The notes beneath the pieces are model-generated. The model was not told where the DNA came from. It did not search any database and saw nothing but the letters and a program-made list of their open reading frames with translations. 5,385 bases of DNA from Gammaproteobacteria bacterium (GTDB taxonomy: Bacteria > Pseudomonadota > Gammaproteobacteria > Pseudomonadales > Pseudohongiellaceae), in assembly GCA_002694855.1 (NCBI GenBank), contig NZNL01000056.1, positions 39,363 through 44,747 of the forward strand, in the 5' to 3' direction. Shown here piece by piece: positions 1-5,285 of this stretch. Within the stretch, counting starts at the first letter, position 1; the number at the start of each line of letters is the position of its first letter. The position numbers were made by a program, and so were the translations under genes.

Positions 1-4
1 CCGC

Positions 5-412
5 ATGAGTCGATTATTACCTATTCTTGCATGTCTGCTACTGCTAGCGCTAAGTGGCTTGGCAAATTCCCAGGGAGATAAAGCCTATTCGAGTTTGATT
101 GGCTCCTGGGAAGGACCCCTGGTACTTGGCCGAGACAACATGAACCTAGCTTTCACTTTCAGCGTTAAAGAAGGTAACTATTCAGCCGTGCTGATTAGCG
201 GAGGTATGGGAATCTACGGAATGCCGGCAGATACAGTGCGAATCGATGGGCTCAATGTAATCATTCGAATTCCACGGCTCGACCTCGAATTTACGGGCAC
301 TCTCCGGCTTGAAGAGACTGGCGAAAAGATTATTCGTATCGATGGCGATTGGTTCCAATACAGCGAAATGGTGCCGGTAGTTTTGCTGCCGGTGGATGAA
401 CCCACTTTCTAA
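5..412 (+). CDS. Small exported protein with a GxWxG-type beta domain, function unknown
   Basis: The 135-residue product starts with a Sec-type signal peptide: Arg3, a leucine-rich core at about 4-18, and likely cleavage near LANS-QG at 21-24. The mature part is about 110 residues. It opens with GSWEGPL (33-39) and then alternates short beta-like strands, ending with DGDWFQYSEMVPVVLLP (113-129). Known from families: this pattern resembles the small beta module found in front of the catalytic domain of some secreted serine hydrolases and alpha/beta hydrolases. Here it stands alone, because a TAA stop follows at once and no hydrolase motif is present. Only four bases precede the ATG, so the ribosome site cannot be seen and a start further upstream is not excluded, although the signal peptide fits this ATG well. 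The next gene lies about 100 bases downstream on the same strand and may be co-transcribed. A ligand-binding or inhibitor-like role is a guess. Confidence 0.75.
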   Translation: MSRLLPILACLLLLALSGLANSQGDKAYSSLIGSWEGPLVLGRDNMNLAFTFSVKEGNYSAVLISGGMGIYGMPADTVRIDGLNVIIRIPRLDLEFTGTLRLEETGEKIIRIDGDWFQYSEMVPVVLLPVDEPTF

Positions 413-506
413 GTCACGAGTAATAGGTAGCAAATAGGCATGTTCTTTGCGATATTTTCAAACTACAAATGGCGAATTGAAGTATATGCCAAAGCATTCT
501 TCCTGC

Positions 507-513
507 AAGGGGG
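507..513 (+). promoter_or_regulatory. Shine-Dalgarno site deciding a TTG start
   Basis: AAGGGGG lies five bases before the TTG at 519-521. It can pair with the 16S 3' end, with one G-U wobble. None of the other in-frame starts (TTG 447, ATG 486, ATG 543, ATG 609) has a comparable site at a proper distance. This is why the TTG is preferred. Confidence 0.5.
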
Positions 514-518
514 TTTCG

Positions 519-1199
519 TTGAGCATAGTTGATATCAAACGAATGTTCTTATTGATTTCCCTGTGCCTACGCAGGTTTAAACCAGTGTCGTTTGTCGCTG
601 CGATCTCGATGAGCTTATCGGGCTTTAATCTAAGTGCCACTACCATTCTGGGCATGGATATTGACGAGATTGCGAATCAAGCCGAACTAATATTCGAAGG
701 CGAAGTTCTAGTAAGAGAAACTCGCCAGGATAACAACACTGGAATCATCAATACCTACGTTACTTTCCAGATCTCCGATATCGTAAAGGGCGAATTCAAC
801 GGCGATAGTATCGAGCTCAAGTTCATGGGTGGAACCTTTCAAGAGCAAACCGTGCAAGTAAGCGGTCTTACGATTCCTTCTGAGGGGGAACACGGGATCT
901 ATTTCGTAGAATCCCTCAACCTTGATTTCATCAATCCATTGCTTGGCTGGTCCCAAGGGCATTTCATCATCATTGATCGTGATCGCGAGGCTCGAATCAG
1001 CACAGTTGATCATAAACCAGTGATCCAGGTAGAGTCCGTAGTGGAAATTCCAATCAGCATCAAGAAACCACGAGCCATAATTGAAGGCAATAACCAAGTT
1101 GCAGCTGGGATCATCACGGAGGCTGGCCCTTCGGAAATTGATCGTGCTCTAACCTCGGATGAATTCAAGATACGCATCAAGCAGTTGCTGAAAAACTGA
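519..1199 (+). CDS. Secreted protein of unknown function (DIDEIA...LIFEGEV / GWSQGHF family)
   Basis: From the TTG at 519 the product has 226 residues. The frame is open back to 447, and ATG 543 is the main alternative. The first 40 residues hold charged and hydrophobic stretches ending in FNLSA-TT, a plausible Sec signal with cleavage before Thr41. The mature protein has MDIDEIANQAELIFEGEV (46-63), YVTFQISDIVKG (80-91), IELKFMGGT (98-106), a GIYFVES strand (about 126-132) and NPLLGWSQGHF (139-149). The C-terminal part is polar and less conserved-looking. I recognise this motif order from secreted proteins of gammaproteobacteria that begin 'D-L-D-E-L-x-x-x-A-x-L-I-F-x-G-x-V'; they are usually annotated hypothetical, and in my recollection are often encoded beside a matrixin-type metalloprotease. 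No HExxHxxGxxH protease is present here. No enzyme motif or cysteine pair suggests catalysis. The gene converges with the amidase gene across a 112-base gap. The reading frame is firm; the start and function are not. Confidence 0.7.
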   Translation: MSIVDIKRMFLLISLCLRRFKPVSFVAAISMSLSGFNLSATTILGMDIDEIANQAELIFEGEVLVRETRQDNNTGIINTYVTFQISDIVKGEFNGDSIELKFMGGTFQEQTVQVSGLTIPSEGEHGIYFVESLNLDFINPLLGWSQGHFIIIDRDREARISTVDHKPVIQVESVVEIPISIKKPRAIIEGNNQVAAGIITEAGPSEIDRALTSDEFKIRIKQLLKN

Positions 1200-1311
1200 T
1201 TAGAGCCCCATTGTTGGCATTGCATTGTATTCTGCTATATGCCTTTCCTGCCCTCTCGATCGTCTACAGACTGTGACTTCAATATGCTACATTTTGTAAA
1301 ATTTGCAAAAA

Positions 1312-3174
1312 TCACTGAATACGCTGTGATGCACCGGCAACTGGCAGAACATCGGCAAAAACCTTTAAAAATAGGCGCCCTTCATTGAATGCCTCGCGAA
1401 ACTGAGGGCTCATGAAATATTCCCCTGTAGAACGGTCCACGTCCGGGCCCATTAAGTTCAGCACAATCGGACCATTGAGCTGCTGTCCCGCTTCTTCTTC
1501 CATGCTTAGGGTCACAGCATAAACTTCTCCTTCACTATTGTCGGTTAGGGCAAGCTCATAAAGAAAAATATTGCGAGTTATGTCAAACTCGAACCTCGCT
1601 TGCACTGCGATGTCCTGTCGGGTAAACGACAATTCCAGAATCTCTGCCTCCGGTGCCAGACCATTTTCAAGAGCGGGAGTAACTGAAGGAGCTCTGCGGG
1701 GATTGATAGCCTGTTCATAGGGAAAGGCTATTGACAAAAGGCGGGCATCCCTTAAATATTCTCCTAGCAATTCCATGCCGACGGGCAATCCCCTTCCATT
1801 CAAGCCAACCGGCATCGACAGAGCTGGAAGTCCTGAATGAGCAGCAAGCTGGCATTGGCTACCCGGCTGAGGATCACCGATGAATACCTGGTTCTCAACA
1901 ACTGTTGGATAGACGATGGCATCGAGATCATGATCACGCAATACCTGTTCTACGGCTTGGCGTAAGTCTGTCCGCGCCGCCACAGCTTCAGCGTAGGCCG
2001 CCTGATCCCTCTCCGAATTTCGGCTGCGCCGAAGCGGACCGCTCACGGCCTGATGATAAAGCCCTCTATCAACTATGTCCGCCAAATCTGAAATCAAGTC
2101 GCTGCCAAATTCGGATAAATACTGATCGAAGTCAGTGCGAAATTCATGACCAATCAAACTGCTGGCAGAAAGCAACTCATCGAGCTGCGGAATATCGACT
2201 TCAATAATTTCGGTTCCTTGCAATTCATACCAATCAAGCGCCTCTTCGATGGAACCCAGAACCGCACTATTTGAACTATCAAATGAACGTCCGAGTTTGC
2301 CCAAGCGGAGACCCTGCAATGATACCGAGGCGAGATTTTGGCGGAACTCGGGGTGAAAAGTTCCTTGCATTGCTTCAGTGGCTACGTCCCGCGGATCATA
2401 GCCGACAACGATGTCCAGCAGGATAGCGAGGTCGTCGAGGCTACGCGCCAAGGGTCCGGCCACATCCTGAGTATGAGACAACGGCATAACACCATATATG
2501 CTGGAAAGTCCTTTACTAGGTCGCAGACCAAACAGGTTATTGAAAGCAGAGGGAATTCGAATCGACCCGCAGGTATCCGAACCTAATCCAATCGCACCCA
2601 AACTAGAGGCTACAGCAGCACCGGTGCCGCCACTAGACCCGCCAGGTACACGACGGTAATCATAAGGATTACGGGTCTGACCAGTCAGAGAAGCAATTGT
2701 GGTGATGCCGTACGCATATTCATGGAGTGTGGTTTTCGCAATTATAATGGCGCCAGCCTCAAGTAGCTTGTCGATCTGAGTGGCGTTTGCATTGGGTATG
2801 AAATTAGCTAGTGCCACCGAACCGCCGGTGGTCGGCAAGTCCGTAGTATTGTAGTTATCCTTAACCAGAATCGGTATACCATGCAATTGACTGCGTGCAC
2901 CGCTGCGGACCCGTTCAGCATCCAAGGCCATCGCTGTGTCACGTGCCGTTGGATTAAGGCGCACGATACTATTCAGTGTAGGGCCTTGTTTATCGTACGC
3001 TTCTATTCGCGCTAGGTATTGATCGACCAGTTCCACCGAAGAGGTTAGCCCTCCCTCCAACGCTGACTGAAGTTCCGCGATGTTGGCTTCAAACACATCG
3101 ATATTGCTCTGACCTGAAACAGGTAAACTCACGCTTACTACGATCGTGCAAAGTATTTTTCTTATCATTCTCAT
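1312..3174 (-). CDS. Secreted amidase-signature hydrolase with extra C-terminal domain
   Basis: The 620-residue product carries a Sec signal peptide (1-21, cleavage near PVSG-QS) and a full amidase-signature domain at about 27-495. This family hydrolyses amide or ester bonds with a Ser-cisSer-Lys triad. Here these are Lys105 in ILVKDN, Ser180 in PGGSSGGTGAA and Ser204 in SDTCGSIRIPS. The spacings of 75 and 24 residues equal those of mammalian fatty acid amide hydrolase. The conserved end of the fold, AHSGLPALSMPVGLNGRGLP with GMELLG (445-471), is intact. Residues about 505-620 lie beyond the usual fold and look beta-rich (see findings). Cys202 replaces the usual Gly before Gly203-Ser204. The gene follows the TPR/TonB-C gene by three bases, so the two are co-transcribed and likely coupled. 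The outermost ATG is given; Met3 (3168) is better placed for the Shine-Dalgarno site and gives the same mature protein. The signal peptide makes a GatA (tRNA amidotransferase) role unlikely. The substrate is unknown: acyl amides, peptide amides or xenobiotic amides are all possible. Confidence 0.93.
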   Translation of the reverse strand: MRMIRKILCTIVVSVSLPVSGQSNIDVFEANIAELQSALEGGLTSSVELVDQYLARIEAYDKQGPTLNSIVRLNPTARDTAMALDAERVRSGARSQLHGIPILVKDNYNTTDLPTTGGSVALANFIPNANATQIDKLLEAGAIIIAKTTLHEYAYGITTIASLTGQTRNPYDYRRVPGGSSGGTGAAVASSLGAIGLGSDTCGSIRIPSAFNNLFGLRPSKGLSSIYGVMPLSHTQDVAGPLARSLDDLAILLDIVVGYDPRDVATEAMQGTFHPEFRQNLASVSLQGLRLGKLGRSFDSSNSAVLGSIEEALDWYELQGTEIIEVDIPQLDELLSASSLIGHEFRTDFDQYLSEFGSDLISDLADIVDRGLYHQAVSGPLRRSRNSERDQAAYAEAVAARTDLRQAVEQVLRDHDLDAIVYPTVVENQVFIGDPQPGSQCQLAAHSGLPALSMPVGLNGRGLPVGMELLGEYLRDARLLSIAFPYEQAINPRRAPSVTPALENGLAPEAEILELSFTRQDIAVQARFEFDITRNIFLYELALTDNSEGEVYAVTLSMEEEAGQQLNGPIVLNLMGPDVDRSTGEYFMSPQFREAFNEGRLFLKVFADVLPVAGASQRIQ

Positions 3175-3179
3175 TCCCT
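3175..3179 (-). promoter_or_regulatory. Shine-Dalgarno site overlapping upstream stop codon
   Basis: On the minus strand AGGGA overlaps the last two bases of the TAG stop (3178-3180) of the TPR gene. It abuts the first ATG of the amidase gene (3172-3174), with no spacer, and lies six bases before the second in-frame ATG (3166-3168). The spacing favours initiation at the second ATG. The overlap with the stop codon suggests that ribosomes ending the TPR gene feed initiation of the amidase gene. Confidence 0.5.
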
Positions 3180-4248
3180 AATTTCTGAAAACGTATTCTT
3201 GATTCTGAGTGGTTACGGCATCGCCATCCACAAACCGCGGGGCAAATCGAAATTTCCGCACCGCATGTAATAAGTGGGTTTTTAGTATCTCGTTATCCAC
3301 ATTACCTATCACAACAGGATCTCTCACGAATCCTTCTCTATCGACGGTAAAAGCAACTCTTAAATCGTCCTCCTTATAGCTTGCCGCAGGTAATTCTGCT
3401 GTATCCAGTTCAACCGTGTACAACGGTCGCAACCTTTCATTCTCCCGAACCCTTCGGCTGGACCCTATGGACAAGCAATGCTCCGTCGATTCCTCTGACA
3501 TGCCAAGATTTTCATAAGCCTCTATCAAGGCGACTCTATTTTGCAAGGTAATGTTGGCATTGGGATACCGAGACAGCCATTGCAATGCAATTAGAAGTGG
3601 CTCAACAGCTTGTTCATACTGTTTGGTTTTGAGAAAATAATCGCCAAGTAAAAGGTTTGCCCGCACAAGGTTGCTGCGTGAACCGGCATCGAAATATGAG
3701 AGTAGAATTTCACGAGCTTCGATAATTCTTGAATAGGCCGTATCAAACTGTTCAGCACGCAATGCTAACGCTCCCAACTCCAGTGAAATGGCCCCCACTT
3801 TACTAGCATTTCCCCCGAGATGTGCCTTTCCCAGCTGCAGCGAACGGGCATAGTACTGGCTAGCCAAGTGAATACGATCAAAATCAGCAAGCATCTGTCC
3901 TAAGTTACTCAGGGGATCGATCATAGCTTCGTTTCCGAAACCAAAAATTTCCTGATAGATAGTAACCGCCTCATCCAGCACTTCTTGAGACTCGGCTTCA
4001 TCCTGCAACAAGATTGCATAGTTAACAGCTAACATGGCGGTGCGTTCATTGGTCTCACCAAATATTCGCCTGCCAATACTGTATGCTCGTCGTGCAGCCT
4101 CCCTAGCTATCTCCGGATTCGAATCCCGAGTATTACCATATTCCAAATAAGCCGAATTGAAGTCCTCCAATTCCACTGTTGATTGTGCAAAAATCTGGAT
4201 AGGTATAAATAAAAAGACCAGATGGGTTAATAGCCGGTTTGTGAACAA
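3178..4248 (-). CDS. Exported TPR protein with TonB-like C-terminal domain
   Basis: From the TTG at 4248 the product has 356 residues. The frame is open upstream to an ATG at 4362, but that version begins with 38 residues that make no sensible signal peptide, whereas MFTNRLLTHLVFLFIPIQIFA-QS is a clean Sec signal and the TTG has GGAGG five bases upstream. After cleavage near residue 21 the mature protein is helical. TPR-type helix pairs span about 30-255; examples are YQEIFGFGNEAMIDPLSNLG at 98-117 and YYARSLQLGKAHLG at 132-145. Residues about 293-356 (LRVAFTVDREGFVRDP, then HAVRKFRFAPRFVDGD) match the pattern of the TonB C-terminal domain. Classical TonB has an uncleaved N-terminal anchor and a Pro-rich linker, and both are missing here, so this is not an energy transducer of the usual kind. 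It is probably a periplasmic scaffold that binds partners through TPRs and a TonB-fold. It is the first gene of an operon with the secreted amidase (3-base gap), so a shared process is likely. Confidence 0.85.
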   Translation of the reverse strand: MFTNRLLTHLVFLFIPIQIFAQSTVELEDFNSAYLEYGNTRDSNPEIAREAARRAYSIGRRIFGETNERTAMLAVNYAILLQDEAESQEVLDEAVTIYQEIFGFGNEAMIDPLSNLGQMLADFDRIHLASQYYARSLQLGKAHLGGNASKVGAISLELGALALRAEQFDTAYSRIIEAREILLSYFDAGSRSNLVRANLLLGDYFLKTKQYEQAVEPLLIALQWLSRYPNANITLQNRVALIEAYENLGMSEESTEHCLSIGSSRRVRENERLRPLYTVELDTAELPAASYKEDDLRVAFTVDREGFVRDPVVIGNVDNEILKTHLLHAVRKFRFAPRFVDGDAVTTQNQEYVFRN

Positions 4249-4319
4249 CTGAGCCTCCAAAAGAATTGGAACAAAGGCTATCACCATATAATACAGAGGC
4301 AAACCGACTTTCAGTTGTT
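4244..4319 (-). promoter_or_regulatory. Possible structured mRNA leader masking the ribosome site and TTG start
   Basis: In the minus-strand transcript, AACAACTGA (4319-4311) is perfectly complementary to TCAGTTGTT (4252-4244), and the latter contains the TTG start. Nested inside is TCCAA-TTCTT-TTGGA (4270-4256), whose 3' arm covers the first three bases of GGAGG. Together they could hide both the Shine-Dalgarno site and the start codon. The outer arm is transcribed only if the promoter lies upstream of 4319. A weak pair on the minus strand, TTGATC (4355-4350) and TATACC (4331-4326) with an 18-base gap, would start near 4319. The short inner stem is expected by chance in a region this size; the 9-base outer one is less so. 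Confidence 0.3.
4254..4258 (-). promoter_or_regulatory. Shine-Dalgarno GGAGG deciding a TTG start
   Basis: Minus-strand TTGGAGG, with GGAGG at 4258-4254, sits five bases before the TTG at 4248-4246. The in-frame ATGs at 4362 and 4287 have no such site. The TTG start also yields a textbook signal peptide. Part of the site lies in a small potential RNA hairpin (4256-4270). Confidence 0.65.
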
Positions 4320-4387
4320 TTTGACGGTATACTGAATCAGGTGAACCCCGATCAAGACTCAAGTCCCGCAGAGTTAGTCGAGAAGTA

Positions 4388-4417
4388 TGGAAAATCGCTT
4401 AGTGAATTTGGTATATT
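4388..4417 (+). promoter_or_regulatory. Extended -10 promoter for the Tat oxidoreductase gene
   Basis: TATATT at 4412-4417 matches the sigma70 -10 box in five of six bases and is preceded by TGG (4409-4411), giving the TGn extension. A weak -35, TGGAAA (4388-4393), lies 18 bases upstream. Transcription would start near 4424, leaving a leader of about 25 bases. A 5-base-arm dyad, TTGGT-N6-ACCAA (4408-4423), lies across the -10 and could be an operator. Confidence 0.5.
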
Positions 4418-4437
4418 GACCAACACTAGTTAGCCCC

Positions 4438-4444
4438 AGGTGAT
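4438..4444 (+). promoter_or_regulatory. Shine-Dalgarno site deciding the ATG start of the Tat oxidoreductase
   Basis: AGGTGAT is a seven-base match to the complement of the 16S 3' end (within TAAGGAGGTGATC). It is followed four bases later by the ATG at 4449. The in-frame GTG at 4440 lies inside this site, so it is not the start. Confidence 0.6.
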
Positions 4445-4448
4445 AATA

Positions 4449-5222
4449 ATGAAGAATCCTAAACGCTTTTTATACTCGAGAAGAAAATTCGCACACCAAC
4501 TCTTTGTATCAGTAACAGCGCTGAGCATAGCTCCCTTACTACTTCCTACTGTTGTGCGTGGTCAATCCCCTACCCCACTTAGAATCGGTGTTATCGGTTC
4601 GGGACGCATTGGTGGTTCTGTCGGTCTGCGTTGGGCTGAAGCCGGCCACGAAATACTATTTTCATCACGAAACCCTGATCAGCTTAGTGACCTGGTGACA
4701 CAAGCCGGGCCTAGAGCAAGAGCTGGCTATCCACAGGAAGCAGCCGAGTTTGGTGATATCATATTTGTTGCGGTTCCTTACTCGGCTACGCCCCAGGTCG
4801 GCCGAGATTATGGGCCCCTCATGCAAGGTAAAATCGTGATCGATTGTGGCAATCCTTATGTACAACGAGATGGAGAGATGGCGGCAATTGCTCTCGAAAA
4901 AGGTACTGGAGTTGCGTCTGCAGAATTTTTACCCGGAGTGAAACTGGTTAGAGCATTCAACGCGGTGAGCTGGGTAGAAGTGAATGAAGAAGCACACCGA
5001 GAAGGGGAACTAATAGCGATTCCAATTGCCGGTGACGACCAAGAAGCTCTTGCCGTGGCTACCCAACTGGTGATCGACGCAGGATTCGATCCCGTTTTAG
5101 TCGGCGGGTTGGATAAAGCCGGGCTTTTCGATCAGGGAACTGCAGTGTACGTAAAGGGGATGACTGCAAGAGAGATGCGTGCCGAGTTAGGCCTTGAGGT
5201 AAAAACGCCTCTGGTCAAATAG
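4449..5222 (+). CDS. Tat-exported NADP-binding oxidoreductase, F420-reductase-like (F420_oxidored) family
   Basis: The 257-residue product begins with a twin-arginine signal: basic n-region, SRRKFAHQL (10-18), a hydrophobic core at 19-36, and likely cleavage near VRG-QS (36-40). Then comes a Rossmann fold. LRIGVIGSGRIGGSVG (44-59) holds the GxGxxG-type dinucleotide loop. FSSRNPDQL (71-79) carries the Ser/Arg pair typical of NADP preference after strand two. IIFVAVPY (104-111), KIVIDCGNP (128-136), VRAFNAV (167-173) and PIAGDD (192-197) follow the pattern of the NADPH:F420 reductase / 'NADP oxidoreductase, coenzyme F420-dependent' family. That family is usually cytoplasmic and about 200-230 residues long. 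Export by Tat implies it folds in the cytoplasm, probably with NADP bound. F420 use is not shown by the sequence; many homologues act on other substrates. The gene has its own promoter, is divergent from the TPR-amidase operon, and ends in a terminator that overlaps the stop codon, so it is monocistronic. Confidence 0.88.
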   Translation: MKNPKRFLYSRRKFAHQLFVSVTALSIAPLLLPTVVRGQSPTPLRIGVIGSGRIGGSVGLRWAEAGHEILFSSRNPDQLSDLVTQAGPRARAGYPQEAAEFGDIIFVAVPYSATPQVGRDYGPLMQGKIVIDCGNPYVQRDGEMAAIALEKGTGVASAEFLPGVKLVRAFNAVSWVEVNEEAHREGELIAIPIAGDDQEALAVATQLVIDAGFDPVLVGGLDKAGLFDQGTAVYVKGMTAREMRAELGLEVKTPLVK

Positions 5223-5243
5223 CCTCCTCACGGGGGCTTTTTT
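5221..5243 (+). terminator. Intrinsic terminator after the Tat oxidoreductase gene
   Basis: AGCCTCC (5221-5227) pairs with GGGGGCT (5232-5238) around a TCAC loop. This makes a 7-bp, GC-rich stem with one G-U pair, followed by a T run through 5243. The stem begins within the TAG stop codon. Confidence 0.85.
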
Positions 5244-5248
5244 GTTTA

Positions 5249-5278
5249 TAGACATTTAGGACTGGTAGGGTGTAAAAT
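5249..5278 (+). promoter_or_regulatory. Sigma70-like promoter for the partial lipoprotein gene
   Basis: TAGACA (5249-5254) and TAAAAT (5273-5278) each match consensus in five of six bases, with an 18-base spacer. They sit just after the terminator of the previous gene. Transcription would begin near 5285, next to the ATG at 5286. Confidence 0.55.
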
Positions 5279-5285
5279 CTTTCTT

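Noticed and set aside
23..34. ILAC at residues 7-10 of the first protein as a lipobox
   Set aside because: It is far too close to the start Met, with the hydrophobic core after it; a Sec signal cleaved near residue 23 fits better.
430..450. GCAAA-N11-TTTGC between the first two genes as a terminator
   Set aside because: The stem is short, there is no T run, and the two genes may be co-transcribed.
182..1225. Minus-strand open frames opposite the first two genes
   Set aside because: They overlap genes with clear signal peptides and family motifs and have no recognisable features of their own.
1290..1311. AT-rich hairpins (ATTTT-GT-AAAAT; TTTTG...CAAAA) in the convergent gap as a two-way terminator
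   Set aside because: Stems are only about five A/T-rich pairs and too weak for a normal intrinsic terminator; I call no terminator in 1200-1311.
1905..2586. Plus-strand open frames opposite the amidase gene
   Set aside because: They are shadows of the strongly supported amidase gene, with low-complexity, unlikely protein composition and no ribosome site.
4310..4336. Inverted repeat TTCAGT-N15-ACTGAA
   Set aside because: Several 6-bp inverted repeats with free spacing are expected by chance here.
4249..4362. Longer form of the TPR protein starting at ATG 4362 or ATG 4287
   Set aside because: Neither ATG has a Shine-Dalgarno site, the added residues break up the signal peptide, and the TTG at 4248 has GGAGG at ideal distance.
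4326..4419. Direct repeat GGTATACTGA / GGTATATTGA 84 bases apart in the divergent region
   Set aside because: A 9-of-10 match in 200 bases is close to chance expectation; the helical phasing is tempting but unsupported.
4440..4442. GTG start for the Tat oxidoreductase
   Set aside because: The GTG lies inside the AGGTGAT ribosome site; ATG 4449 is correctly spaced.
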